A stretch of 64,000 nucleotides of DNA. It comes from Limnanthes douglasii subsp. nivea (Eukaryota; Streptophyta; Magnoliopsida; Brassicales; Limnanthaceae). The stretch's first letter is position 1. Each line of letters opens with the position of its first letter. The stretch covers positions 64,938,352 to 65,002,351 of the forward strand of contig JAUPFV010000004.1 in the NCBI GenBank assembly GCA_036936605.1. Direction: 5' to 3'. The notes beneath the pieces were generated by a model. That model saw only the letters and a list, made by a program, of their open reading frames with translations. It had not been told where the DNA came from and searched no databases. Shown in pieces: positions 20,915 to 33,880 of this stretch. The translations under genes and the position numbers were made by a program.

Positions 20915-22380
20915 GATAAAAAATAATTGGTTGGAAGGAGATTAGGGGAGATTTGTAGACGACTCTTCTTTGTTCTCTTCGACTACGTGTGTGTAGCCTT
21001 AATAATACTCCTTATTATACACCGTCCATCGAACCTCCACCCCGTGACCACTTGCTGCTACACCATTTCTACACACTTCTATTTCTATCCCATGCAAATC
21101 TGTAAAACTTATAGTTTACTTTTGTGTTCGGCCGGTGCCTTATGTTTGGTATCATATTCTAAAAATTAGTGATATTATTATTATTTTATTATTATTATTA
21201 TTATTTATTATACTTATTTCAGCCCTAGTTAGTTCGGGCAAAGTTATAGAAACAAAGTTTCAGAGGATGAAAATGATAGATAGACAACAAATTAAAGTAA
21301 GGGTGAATGAAAAAATTGATTATTATTTCCATTGATAATTTTAGTATTTTATAATAAGTTGTATTTTAATTTAAAACAAGGTTGTTTTTATATTAAAACT
21401 TAAAAATAGGTATATTTTTATTACATTATATCTTTTTAAATTTATTCAACAAAATATTAATATTTGTTTAACAAAATTTAATATTTATTCAACAATTTAT
21501 TTTTTTCACAAATTTAAATATTTTTACCATTTATCATGTCGATTATCTTTCTAAATTTATCGAAATTTGTTTTTAGTAATGGTTTGTGAAAATATTTGTA
21601 ACTTAATCATGACTCATTTCATTCATCAGTTGCATACATTTTTTTTGAAATAGTTTTCAAAATATGAAAAAGTAAGATTTTTCATTTTGATTTACCTGGT
21701 TTTCAAGTTTTGAATAAGCAAAACTTATGGGGTGTATCTCCCCCAAAATGCTTTCTAATTAACCATTGCATTGTATATACCAAACAAATTCCAAGTGAGG
21801 AGGAGATTATGAGCTCTCGTGTTTATATTCAAAAGTCAACAATATGTGTTTATGGCTTAAATTAAATTTTTTCAAATATATTTTTCTCAAAATTTGATTT
21901 TGACTATGCTCTATTTTAAAGAGCTGCATTTGAACATAGATATATCCTCCAATGTAATTTTCAATTTTTTCAATTTAATTAGCCATTTACGCTCGGTGTA
22001 AATATCATGTTTATCAGTAAGTAATAAGTTTTTTTTGTTTTTTAAAAAGCTATTTTTCAGTTTGAGTTCCTTAACGGAATCATTTAGTTTTGTCTATTAC
22101 ATGGACACGCGATAGTCTCAAAATATTTGATTAAATACATCAAAATATTAGCCATAACTCATGCATCAGCCAACATTTCACGATTACAAATAATTTGGTT
22201 CATCACAGTTTATACACACATGATATACCTATATAAAATTTCAAATTTTTTATCTTCATGCTCTCAAACTTGACACAAAAACTTTAGAGATCCACTTGTT
22301 TGACTTGGTCGACTATTTTGAGTATTGTTTTTATACAATATCTCATCCTTATTTTAAAGTAGTAGGACTAGAATTCTTCT
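20915..22380. other. AT-rich intergenic DNA
   Basis: Nothing coding was recognised. There is an ATT-rich microsatellite at about 21172-21215 and a run of A+T-rich near-repeats at 21340-21560 (AACAAAATATTAATATTTG-type words). Short ORFs at 20927-21335 have no family features. Confidence 0.5.
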
Positions 22381-22620
22381 CAAACCATGGATCGCCAACT
22401 ATACAAAAAAAACATGTATGATATCATGTTATCTTTCGATTTTATCTTGAATTAAGGTTTCATCTATTGTTGTTTTTATTATATTTCTACCGCGCTATTA
22501 GTTTGGTATCAAAACCTTAGTTCCTGCTACGAGGCAATCATGTTTCTGAATCTTGATTTCATCTAATTTAAGAGATTTTTCCAGTATTTCCTAAGATTTG
22601 TATGTTTACAAGAAGGAGCG
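22380..22620 (+). repeat. Possible Copia LTR end and primer site remnant
   Basis: TTTGGTATCAAAACCTTAG at about 22501 resembles the Copia primer binding site (TGGTATCAGAGCC). It is followed by sequence like the start of a Copia leader (GTTCCTGCTACGAGGC). No coding part survives, because Tat copy A begins within about 100 bp. Confidence 0.35.
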
Positions 22621-22689
22621 CACTAATCAAAGGCGGTTGGCTCAATATATCTGAGTTGGAAAAAGAAAAAAAGGGAATCTAGAATCACC

Positions 22690-25480
22690 GCCTGATTACA
22701 ACATGCTTCACCAGGTGAAGTGGTTGAGAATTAAACTTCGGAATACAGTAAGGTTCACTCGTTTAATAAACAACAAATCTTTTATAAACCTACCCTATTT
22801 GCTCAGTCTTCTACATCTCCTGACCAATCTGTTTAGCCAACTAAACCATTCTCAACTAAAGGAGTTAGCATTCGTAAACCTACTTCAATATTTATCGTCA
22901 GAGGATCTGATATGAAAAAAAAAAATACTCCTCGCAGGGCCATCAGACTCTCTAAGGATAAAAACAAGCTTCCCTCATTGGATAAAGCAACGAAAAAATT
23001 AGTTGATACTTCTATTGATGCTAGCAATCCCCCAAGGTAAATTCTGACCATGGGAGAAGCTACTACAATAGAGATTCATTCACACCTTATTTCAGAAGTA
23101 AATCCCTCAGTTCTATCCACTGAGCCCCATTTAATCGATGAAGGAATCCTATTATACAACCCATTGAACCGTTGGAACAAATCCCACAAGTGATGAAATA
23201 AAATATGAATGATAACAGAGAAGATACCCTTTTAGAGATATCTGGTCAAACAAGGGATACTCAAAATGTGTCGCGCCCAACTTCCGGACCACTTCCTGAG
23301 TCCCTCGTTAGGAGGGTCGGGCCCAACTTCACTAAAGTTAGTGTCAAGTATCTACTGGCTTTACAGACAATATCATACGTTTATTTTCATGTATCCGACT
23401 TGGAAGGAATTCAAAAAAGATAAGAATTCCCTGAATCGGTCAAAGTGAGGCTACCTCAACCTCGAGACACTCCGATGAATAGCAAGGCCGGAGAGTTGGT
23501 AGTTTATACTGATGTACTAAATTGGGGCCTCAGTTTCCCCTGGAGTCGGAAATAGTGAGGTATTTCCACTTAGTAAAATTATGCCCAAGCCAACTAAGCT
23601 CTAACGCCCTGGTTCACGCTGTTAGCTAGGATCATAGCTTTCATGCTATCTATTATTCTGATGCTTATGCAGCAACTAGTTGTTGTGGTTGGTTTATGTC
23701 GTGATGGTCATATTCCCTTTTATTATTTTAATATGGGGAATGACTATAAAATGGTAGATGACATGCTAGAAGATGACAAGCCTTTAAGGAATTAGTTCTT
23801 TTTTGTTAGTGGTGCTTGGTAAACTCGCAGAAAACTCACATCTAAAAAAAATCTGAATATGCTCACAAGATACCAGAAAAGCTCACGTCAGTGTTTTTAA
23901 AAATTTCTTTCGTTTCCACATTTTGATGTTATTATTTATCATTTTGGATTTGTTTTGTAACATTCTCAAAGCTCTTTACACACATTTGGAAGATATGAAA
24001 GGAACTTTTAAAAAATTGAATGAATGGGCCAATAAAAAATGGTCAAACGGGTTTTACAACTACTTTCTTCCGAGGAATATGGCGAGTGCCCACCTGTGGA
24101 GAACAAATTCGATCCATGAACTTTCATCGGAACAATCAACCACTCATCCCCGATCTTTTGTAATTTTTAAAAGGACTGAGGAGGTTGATGGTAAACTTTA
24201 TCTACCAGCTAGAAATAGGGCTCCCAGTCACCGTGACAAGAACAAGAAGAATGATGGTTCCCCTCAAGTTATTCCCAAACTAGGGAGTAATGGTCCAATT
24301 GATGAAATTGATGTAACACTGTTGTAATTTGTTGCAGTTACTGTACGAGATACTGAAATTTCATCAGATTCTTCAAGTTCTAAAAAGAATAAAGGGAAAA
24401 GAAAAAAAAGAGTAAGAAAGGTAGTGATATTATAGAAATGAAGAATAAGAAAACTTTAGTTGGTTCAGAGATCATTCTCCGATCCAAAGTCCTTCCTTTA
24501 AATATTCCCGCCGAAGTTCCTCCATAAAATTTTGTACGTACCTATCCTCCTTCCACATTGCTTCCCTCAGATGATAGGCCAGCCTTTGGATGTGGTGATT
24601 AAATTGATGACTTAGGAAACTTATGGAACTTTAATTTTGAAGATTGTGAACGAGATTTCCCTGAGTCCAACAGGCCTAAGAATGTTGTGATATATGAGGC
24701 TGAATATTTTGAAGTGTCTAAGGAACATGATGAATTAGAGTATGCAGTATTTGGCTACAAAAGGCCAATCATTGACTTGGAGAGGCATGTAAGATCTCAA
24801 GCCAAGGATATTATCTCCTTCCGAGATGAAAATTAAGGTTTGAAGAACTCTATTGAGGAAGAGAAAAAGAAAACTAAAAATTTGGGCAAGGAAATGAAGT
24901 CCCTTATTGAAGAGTTGGTCTAAACTAAATCTAATCGTGATAAGTTGTAGTCTGATATCAATAGACTAAGGATAAAGAGACCATTCAACGTCTAACCAAA
25001 GAAGAAAAAGCTCGAAGATCTTTTTAATAAAAAATAAGATGAAATCAATTCTCTTAAGGTAACTACTGCTCAAGAGGTAGCCAATGCTGAGAATACATAT
25101 GCCAACAAAGTGCTAGAATCTTTACAAGAGATGGATGACTCGATTAAATAGAATATGATCATGTTGTTCCAAAAAACATTCCCCAAACTATCTCTTAGGG
25201 ATCTATGAAGGTACATGTCAGTTGAACTGATCCCTTACCACAACCTAGTTTTATGTGATAAACTTAATATTTCTGATGATTCAAAAGAAGATGACTCCAA
25301 TGAAGAGGATGAAAATGATTCCGATGGTGAGAATCTACAAGAGAAAAAAGGAAATAAAATCAATGGGAGCGAGCCCTAAGGTTAACGTGTTTTTATGTGC
25401 ATGTGTGTTTGAATTAAAGTTCTTGATACATACAAGGCATTTTGTTTCATTGAAATCAGGTAAATTCGTGCAAGTCCTCG
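22690..25480 (+). pseudogene. Copy A antisense accessory gene (PF04195-like plus coiled coil)
   Basis: The broken frames run in order. First is an N-terminal basic segment (RLSKDKNKLPSLDKATKKLV, about 22950). Next is a domain with LRLPQPRDTPMNSKAGELVV and YTDVLNWGLSFPW (about 23450-23545), as in the plant 'putative gypsy type transposon' domain PF04195. A segment NMGNDYKMVDDMLEDDKPLR (about 23735) and the open frame 23923-24327 follow. The last part is a coiled-coil section (EYFEVSKEHDELEYAVFGYK, then DLERHVRSQAKDIISF, about 24700-24830) and an acidic end. It matches the minus-strand gene of copy B nearly motif for motif. The product's function is unknown. Several stops and frameshifts are present. 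Confidence 0.7.
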
Positions 25481-25489
25481 ACTAGGCCA

Positions 25490-25674
25490 AATGCATTTTG
25501 TAACCTAATGTCGAAATTGTTTTGTTTTGACCTTGGATTACCCAATGTAGCTTATGTTAACTTTATTTCTATCAATTTCATGTTCCAACATATTTTCACT
25601 TCCATTTATATCCGACCCCGATTACGTATGTTTTATTTAAAGATGTTCTAAATTTAAAATAAACGAAAGCAATA
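25490..25674. other. Untranslated junction between the two genes of copy A
   Basis: Lies after the accessory gene end and before the minisatellite. No coding sequence or motif was recognised. Confidence 0.4.
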
Positions 25675-25930
25675 GAATTTAATTTAACTAAAACATTCCA
25701 AGGTAATCGTTTCGAGGACACCAAAATTTAACTCAACCAAGCCATTCGAATGTAATCCATTTGAAATTACCAAAATTTAATCCAACCAAGCCATTAGAAG
25801 GTAATCCATTCGAAAGCACCAAAATTTAATTTAACCAAGCCATTCGAAGGCACCAAAATTTAATTCGACCAAGCCATTCAAAGGTAATCCATTCGAAAGA
25901 ACCAAAATTTAATCCATCCAAGCATAACAA
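25675..25930. repeat. 49-bp minisatellite between the genes of copy A
   Basis: The word ACCAAAATTTAA starts at 25720, 25769, 25818, 25852 and 25901, giving 49-bp units with one 34-bp unit. Each unit also carries AACCAAGCCATTCGAA and GTAATCCATTCGAAAG. It sits at the 3' end of gag-pol, where Tat/Ogre elements are known to carry variable tandem repeats. Confidence 0.9.
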
Positions 25931-26084
25931 AGACATTTTTAAAGGCAAATATTGATAAATTGATTATGATTCAGGCACCTCATTAAAACCTCTCCGCGCC
26001 ACCAGGTCAGGAAAGATTGTGCCCCTTAATATTTACATTGAACTAAAACGATGTAAATATTTACAAGATAAGCTTATTTTAAAC

Positions 26085-29000
26085 ATAATATTTGATGCTC
26101 AACATTCCAAAGGTGATTCAAAAGGTTTCCTTTTTTCCCAAGAGCTTGTATGTTCTTGCTCGATCCTTTCATACACAATGTATGGTCCTTTCCAGTTCAG
26201 AGACAGCTTTTTGAACTTTTTTTCCTTGGTATATAAAAATAATTTTCTTAGAACTTTATCTCCCACTTGAAAGTTTCTTCTTCTAACTTTGGATGCATAT
26301 CTACTTCTCATCAGGCCTTGGTAATGAAAAAATCTAAAATGAGCTTTTATTCTTCTTTCTTCAATCAAATCCAATTGAGCCCTAACTGACACCATATTAT
26401 TCTCTTCGAAATAATTTTGAACTCTGTCCCCGTACTTAACATGTTTAAACCTGATTGATATTTCTTTTAACACCTTTAAATACTTCACCAAATGATCTTT
26501 TCTCCTTTCAGATTACCCTGTGCTTGATGAATGACTAACTATGAATCACTCAATAATCGAATTCTTTCATATCTGAGCCGATCTCAATCCTGTTATTGCA
26601 CCCTCATATTCCAATTTATTGTTGGATGCTCCAAAACAAAAACATATTGCTTGGTACATTGAATCCCCAAAGGGGGAAATTAGGAAGATACCAACACCCC
26701 ACCCCATTCGACTAGATTGTACCATAAATTTGAACCACTCATTCCTTCTCAGGCTTACTAGTTTGAGCTTCATCACGAGGCCTTTTTTAGTGAAACTCAA
26801 CTAAAAATCAGCCAAATTTTGAGCTTTAATTGTACTTAGGGGGTGCAAAGTTAATACCATAATATTCAAGCTCAACTTCCCACTTGGTCATTCGTCTCGA
26901 TATATCTGCTTTTTGTAACACATTCTTCAAGGGAAAAGAGGTTTGAACCGTGATAGAGTGGGCTTGAAAATATGGCCTCATTTTTCTAGTTGCTCTGACC
27001 AATGCCAATGCTAGTTTTTCCAATTTCAAGTATCTTTTCTCAGCTTCCAACAAGCTCTTAGTTATATAATAAACATAGGGAGGATAATTATCAACTTCTC
27101 GTACCAATACTGCACTCACAATATAATACGATGCTGCTAGGTACGTGTAAAGCCTTTCTCCACCAACAGATTTGAATAAAGTTTTGGGTGAAGATAGTGT
27201 CGCTTAATTTCAAGGAACGCGTTGTCACAATTTTGGGGCCAACTAAAGTCTTTTGAATTTCTTAAAACTTGGAAAAACTGGGAACACTTATTCGATGACC
27301 TTGAAATAAATCCGTTTAATATTGATAATCTCTCGGTAAATATTTGGACTTCTTTAGTAGTCTGAGGCGAATCCATGGCCAACATGGCCTTCAATTGATG
27401 TGGGACAGCCTAGATCTCTTTCTCACTTGTAATATACCCCAAAATTTACCCATTTCAGACATCGAAAGTATATTTTTCAGGATTTAATTCCAGGTTGATG
27501 GCTTCCGGGTTAGAAAAAGTTTCTTGGAGGTTGGAAACATGGTCATCCTCTTTGGGACTCTTAACAATCATCTCATCAATATAAACTTCTACATTACTTC
27601 CAAGCTGGTAGGCAAATGCCTTATTAACCAACCTTTGATAAGTAGTTCCTGCATTCTTCAACCCAAAAGGAATTACTTTGTAGCAATGAAGGCCCATATC
27701 AGTGATGAAAGTAGTGTGATCATAATCTTTCGGATCCATTTGTATATGATTATACCTGGAAAAAGCATCTATGAAGGGCAATAACTTATTCTCTGATGTA
27801 GAATCCACCAATTGATCTATATGGGGCACTAGAAAAGGATCATTATGACAAGTTATGTTAAGATCTATAAAATTAATACACATACACTATTTTTCATTTT
27901 TATTCTTGACAAAGATCGGATTGGAAGTCCAAAATAGATATTGGGAATTTTTAATATGCTCCATTTTGGTTAACTAATCCACTTCTGGGACTATAGCTTC
28001 TAATGTTTCTAAAAAAAACCTCTTCTTCTTTGTACCACCGGACCCGAATCGGATTTGACAGATAGTTTGTGGCTAATAACACTTGATAGTACTCTAGTTA
28101 CATTCTTCATTGCAGCAAACAAACACATGTGAATTCTTAGATAAAAAAATATATAACAATTCCTTTAATTTTAAGGCTAATTTGGATCTAAGCCTGATAC
28201 TTTTCCTTTTTGCCAGATTATGAATTCCGACCTCTTCAATTTGGATCACAAGACTAGGACCTCCCTTGGATTATTTATCTCAATTGATCCTGCAGAAGAC
28301 TCTACTAATTATTATTCGTTTCCAACTTTCACTTCTTCTAATAATTTTGGAGTGAAAGCAGTGACATAACATTTTATTTCCACATTTTGGCTACTTCGGA
28401 TGATTCCTACCTGACGTCTCACGACATATTTCAAACATTAGTGAATAGTAGATGATACTACATGCATAATAGATAGCCAATATCTACCAAATATTACATT
28501 GTAAGATGTTAGACAATTAACTACTACAAATAAAACCCTTGCCATTTTCTTGAATGGTTATTTTTCTAGCAAGACCTCTCCTTCAAATTCCCCAATTACA
28601 TCAGCAGAGTTTCCGGTAAACCTGAGTATGGTTCTATATGAATGTAGAATAACTGAAGGATTTTTCATTTGAACGTTCATTTGTTTATTTGAAAATAAAA
28701 TATTTTCCTAACTGTCTGTGTCAACCAAGATCCTTTATATTTTATTACCTTCAATGGATGCTCCTATCACCACATCATCTGCATGCCAGCAATTTCCCTT
28801 AGGTCATACTCATAAAAAATAATGAAAGAGGCAGGGCTCTGATAGAGGTGTGTGGACATGTTCCCTGCTAACTGAGTTGTCAAACTGTTCACGTGTCTTT
28901 TCCTTAAATAGTTTGATGGTGATGTGACAATATATTACCCAAAAATAATTAAAGATTCGAAGTAGCGGCAAATATCATATACTTTTAATACTTTTTCTTT

Positions 29001-30558
29001 GAACATTTGGTGATGTAACATGGACTGTACTTTCACTAGGTTCAACTCGCATGTTAATTTACAGGTTATCTCGTTTTTAACACACATAATTTTCCACTTC
29101 CAATTAATGTTTGCACCTCTTACTTCATGGCAATATAGTCTTGGATATCATTTCTCACATCATTGTGGCACCTACAAAAGCGTGTATTTCGATTTTCTCT
29201 GGGAGATTGAACTGGTGTTGGCCTTCGGAAATGTACAACATTTTTGGTTTTATCATAAATGGTGGCTACATTTTCACATAATAACGCAAACCATTTAGGT
29301 TAAACCTACATATTGTTTATTGGTTTAGACTGATGGTTCTGATTTGACTGACTCTATCTAGGCCGCTGTGAACCGTGTCTTGACTACCTAGGACAGTAAT
29401 TAACTGTGGATTAGGACTGATTAGTTGCTTGTGGGATAAAAATTATGAGAGCATATCTATTCTGACGCAGAACTATAGACTTTTTGGTTTCTTCCGCTAT
29501 GATTTGTTTTCCGACCTGGTTCATTAATCCTCCCTAAGTCATTACTTTCTTCTGAGTAACTAAATCAACCAAATTTCTCGGATTAAGCCATACTTTAGAG
29601 AAGTGATAACTACTTGCTCAAAACAATCAGCGAATCTATTCTTTGTGTTCACAAAATGGCTGATATAATCGTTTAAATACTCATTAGATCATTCTGGAAA
29701 TTTGTTATACCATTTCAATGCACTTTCCTTGAAAGTCTGTGAAAAAACCTGGCACAACAGCTTATCATCGTCATTAAAATTTATCATAAAAAAATTAAAT
29801 TGTTCGAGGTGATTGTCAAGATCTTGACTTCCATCATATTTCTTCTTTTACAAGCTATCAAATCACCTCGGTAGATGCCCAAATAGAATTCTCGAATACA
29901 AAGGTGACTGGCTCCAATTATGACATTGGCTAAACATATGATCTTCATCAAGAGTGGCAAAGATACATGGTTCGGACTAGACAATGAACTGGTTGCTTAG
30001 TAGATGATCAATATTGTAGTCTGTCGACCCTTTCAGTTTGCTTTGATATCATTTCTTTTTCTCTTTGCCCTTTCTATCTCTTTTCTTCCCATCTAAATCT
30101 ATTTTATTCAACATTTTCTTATAAGGCTTTTTAGTTAATCTCTCAGTCTTCTTAAAACGGTTATGATCACTACTAGATAAGGAAGAAGAGATATTTTTTT
30201 TTTCAGATTCTCTGGTTGAGTTTCCAACAGAATCTGATGTGCTAAAAAATTGCTTAGTCCAATGTTCATTTTTTATTCTTTTACGAGCCTTTGGTGACTG
30301 ATCACTTTCATCTCATTTGTGGGTATTATTGGGCTCATTAAAACCGACACTTCATGCTTGTATCTTCCCTTTTAGCTCTTTTTCATCATACTTTTAGGGT
30401 TTCAAAGCCTTGATTTCTGTCATCAACTGATCAATCTCTTCTTGCATGATTTGTCTTTCCTATGTATTGTGATTTATATGAGATATATTAGCATGCTCAT
30501 TATCACCTCTTATCCCCTCATTCTCAAGAAGATGGACTTCTTGCATGTCAAGATCTAT
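26085..30558 (-). pseudogene. Copy A gag-pol (Tat), start codon lost, integrase core deleted
   Basis: The domains in minus-strand order are as follows. The gag N-terminus (MQEVHLLENEGIRGDNEHAN) aligns with copy B, but the expected ATG is ATA at 30558. Gag core FNDDDKLL lies near 29780. The RT at 27455-27883 has PFLVPHIDQLVDSTS and VYIDEMIVKS, so the YxDD box reads YIDE. RNase H is at 26826-27119 (VYYITKSLLEAEKRYLKLEK), and a second, archaeal-type RNase H begins near 26800. At 26099-26491 the end of that RNase H (KVLKEISIRFKHVKYGDRVQ) is joined directly to the integrase C-terminus (RRRNFQVGDKVLRK, LNWKGPYIV). The integrase zinc finger and DDE core are therefore deleted. It could not replicate on its own. 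Confidence 0.8.
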
Positions 30559-30646
30559 GCTTTCAAGAAATCTGAAGTTCGATTCACAAGTCAGGTTTTA
30601 AATGACGTTATTCGGGCACCTCACACTCCCACTATGGTCGTCAATT

Positions 30647-31017
30647 TGGTGTTGGTAAAAACTAACCGAAGGGTAGTTCTGGAAGTTATTTAGGTTGTAT
30701 AGTATTAAATTTTATGTAGAGAGTAGAGAGAGAATATATGTGCTTGTATTTAATATTTAGAAAGAGAAAAAAGTCCAATCCGTTTCATGTTGTTTGTTGA
30801 ACTATTTATAGACTTTCTAGATCCATGGGTAATTCAGATCGGATCATCCATTCGGGTCAGCCTTGGGAGCCCACATGCCCAAAAGTAAGTGAACTAGGCA
30901 CTTATTTGAGTCATTAGGCACACTGTTTATTCATCGTGATTTAGTTTCTAAGTCTAAATTTCCCTTCTAAGAAAAATCCTACCCTTTTACCATTTTCACT
31001 TCCAATAAATCCAACCA
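30647..31017 (-). repeat. 5' LTR of copy A
   Basis: In minus orientation it shares blocks in order with the LTRs of copy B: AACAGTGTGCCTAATGACTC, CTTTTGGGC, GGGCTC, a TATA box (TCTATAAATAG), ATTAAATACAAGCAC and CTCTCTACTCTCTA. It ends next to a primer-site-like TTGACGACCATAGTGGGAG, comparable to the TTGGCGGCCATAAGGGGAG beside copy B. The outer border (TG at the complement of 31016-31017) is approximate. Confidence 0.7.
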
Positions 31018-31239
31018 TATTAGTTATTTCTGTCCGTCGGAAGAAAAAAAGTTTTGGTTTTTGGATCTGGTGTGTGAAGCCACAGTCAACAGTTTTGATC
31101 AAGATGCAAATGATATCAATTTTTCTTGAATTTTGGGCAATGGGTTCACGATATCTGATCCTTCAATCTGACTGGTTGGATTATTATTTGGTGTTACGGT
31201 TCGAGAGAAATCACTATTGTAATGGTGCATATTTTTGTT

Positions 31240-31850
31240 GGTAAAATTGTGAATTCAATTTTGATTTTGATTGAGAATTAGATTTTAGATTTTAGATTTG
31301 GTTTTTTGGATTTAGTATTGAATTTAGTTTTTCTATTTTAATTTGGTATTTGGATTTGGCATTCGGATCTCGTTTGGTTTTCAGATTTTGTTTGACGTTT
31401 GCTTATATCGACAGTTATCATTTGGATTTTGTTTTGGTGTTTAGATCTTGTTTGACGTTTGGACTTTGTTTGATTTTTTCTTAGATCAATATTTATTTTT
31501 AGGATTTCATTTTAGGGTTTAGATTTTGTTTTACGTTTAGAATTTGTTTGATATTTGATTAGATCTGCGTTTTTTGTTTGGATTTGTTTTTATTTGTTTG
31601 GATTTGTTTGGTGTTTAGATTTAATTTGGAGTTTGTTATTTGGATATTGAAGATTGGCGATTGGAGATTGGCATTCAAATTCGTGTTTTGACGTTTCGAC
31701 TTTGGGATTCGCTTTTGATTTTGGTTTTGGTGTTTCGTGTTTCGTGTTTAGATTTGATTTGATTTTGGTTTTAGATTTAGGGTTGGAGGTTTGAGATTTA
31801 GGATTCCGGATTTGAGATTTAATGTTTGAATTAAATATTTGGTTGAGGAA
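31240..31850 (+). repeat. C-poor, T/G-rich degenerate repeat
   Basis: About 600 bases read as variations on GATTTTGTTTGACGTTTGG and GATTTGGTTTTTGG with very few C residues on the plus strand. There is no fixed period and no coding frame. It resembles a decayed minisatellite or a G/T-strand-biased untranslated region. Confidence 0.6.
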
Positions 31851-31859
31851 GATAATGAG

Positions 31860-32285
31860 GTAGAAGAAATGCGAAGAAGAATACTTGAAGGAGATGCGTG
31901 AAGAATAGTACTTGAAGAAGATTTATCAAGAAGATGGGAATAATATCAAATTTCTACTCATGAACAGAAGAGTTCTCTAGTGCCTTATTGTTATGGTTTC
32001 GTGCGCACCTCTGGTTTCTCAAGAACTTTGAGTCCATTCCTCTGGTTCAAGTGTTTTTATTCCTCTTAAATTTCTTAATTTTATTACATGAGCCTTCTGG
32101 GACTGATTGTGAGCGGTGTAAAGAAGATGTATGAAGAAATTTTAAAAATTGAAGACAACTTGCGGATTTCTTCACACATATCATTTGAAGATTATATTTT
32201 TACGAAGGCTCAGCCCAACAACACGGTTTTATTTTCTTTGTGACAAACTTTAAAGTTTTATAACACATTGTGAGTTTGAGAGATG
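31860..32285. other. Unassigned transposon-like sequence
   Basis: Contains a short GAAGAAGAT-rich segment (31860-31940) and then mixed sequence leading into the LTR-like block at 32286. No frame could be matched to a family. Confidence 0.35.
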
Positions 32286-32470
32286 TGTTAGAATTATTAG
32301 GTCCCAACATGTTAGCTCATATGTTTCATCTATAAACAAGCGCCTATACACTATGTAATATATACTCTTTGTAAATAATAAAACTATAGTCGTCTTTCTT
32401 TGTTTATCTTTTTCTAAAAAAACACTTTGTGAATTAATGATTCATTGTTTCAGTAGAGTTGGTACATAAG
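32286..32470 (+). repeat. Copia-like LTR fragment
   Basis: TGTGTTAGAATTATTAGG is preceded by a purine-rich TTTGAGAGA that could be a polypurine tract. It is followed by a TATA-like CTATAAACAAGCGCC and an AATAATAAAACTATAG stretch. No partner LTR or target duplication was found. Confidence 0.3.
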
Positions 32471-32479
32471 ACACATTCT

Positions 32480-33880
32480 TGGGTTGAATTGTAATACTCC
32501 AAAATGAATTTGTATCTTGTAGTGAGTTTTCTTTAATATCCTTTCAAACAATAAAGGGTATCTAGGTATGCTGAATTTACTCCAAACAAAACTGACAAAA
32601 AACGAGAGATAAATAGTTTTATAGATAAGTATATAATCACTTGATATTCACGACCATGTATCCGGACTCAATAAATTTGAATATGAAAAATACATAATGT
32701 TTATTCAATGGGTATTCATTTACATTTAAAAATGTGAACATATTTTAAATAATATAAAACTTCTAATTTTTTTTATCAAAAGTAAAATTATATGAGTATT
32801 TGAACCAAAACATACAATATTGAATTATTATATTATTGAATAAGATAGCATTAAATTTGGTTTATTTTTATATGTTCATTAAAATATATTATAAAAATAA
32901 CTATTTTTATACATAATGAGTAGATATAATTTTTATGATAAATTTACCGTTCAAAAAATAATAAATATAACATGACACGGATTACCGTTATTGATGTATT
33001 TGTAGTTTATTCAAAAAATTTAAAAAGCAACCACTCTCAAAATGGTTTTTATTTTTTTTATTTGGAATTATATAATGTCGTTAAAAAAAAATAAAGTAAT
33101 GGAGTTGATAACAAAATCAAGTTTTAAAAGTGAACTTTTATTAAATCAATACAATACATCTACCGTTCCTTATAAACCATTGTGGAACGGCGGAGTATAA
33201 AAACACATCCTCCATTCCACATGTATTGTGAATTTGTGATGGAATGGAGATAGGGCTTATTAGAGTAGAAGCGCATAAATCCAATTGTAAGTTGCAGCCA
33301 AAACCAAATTATGATTTATGAGTATGCAACTTCATTTATTGCAACGTACCACTTATTATGTCTTGTTCCATCAAATCCTTGACAGCTTTGTCTCCTTGGT
33401 TCCAATGGCACATAAACCCATCCAAAACAACGGAAAATGAATGCTTTCAACATAGATATTTTCTTTTATTCACCACGGTTTCTTAATTATTACTATGGAA
33501 TACGGAATGGGTCCGGCTCCGGACCTTATTGAACATTAAAAGAAGGTAGCCAGCCAGTCTCGGATGATAATTGGTTTAATGAACAAGAAGCAACGATAGA
33601 TGAAAATTTTCTAACATCAAGTATTGCTACCATCTATATTAAAAACAAGGATAAGCTAAGTTACAGAAGGTTAAAAAAGTTAAAGACTAACAATAAAGAG
33701 AGATTTAAAATATATTTTTACGCGTACCACTACGACTATGGTCATGAAATATGTCATTGCTACCACTTAAATGGAGAGATACAACCTCTGATTGATAGTG
33801 GAAAGCTAAAAAAGTGTGTTCACGACAAGAGCAAATATTGTGTGCACTATCTCGGGGTTTAACTGAGACGTCGTGATCAT
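32480..33880. other. AT-rich DNA, no gene recognised
   Basis: Mostly A+T-rich. A TATA-like GAGTATAAAAACAC lies at about 33195. On the minus strand near 33340-33470 a readable stretch (GDKAVKDLMEQDIISGT) could be an exon remnant, but I cannot assign it. Confidence 0.35.

Larger units (their letters stand above)
22690..31017 (-). mobile_element. Tat-lineage Ty3/gypsy copy A, 3'-truncated
   Basis: Gag-pol runs on the minus strand (26085-30558), a second gene converges on the plus strand (22690-25480), and a 49-bp minisatellite lies between. One LTR is recognisable (30647-31017). The LTR expected at the left end is not, so the left end appears lost. Assignment to Tat rests on the paired RNase H domains and the overall layout shared with copies B and C. 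Confidence 0.8.

Noticed and set aside
26019..27784. Several plus-strand ORFs within copy A
   Set aside because: Shadows of the minus-strand RT, RNase H and integrase coding.
33340..33470. Minus-strand frame with GDKAVKDLMEQDIISGT
   Set aside because: Reads like protein but no family, start or splice site could be supported; noted only in the region entry.
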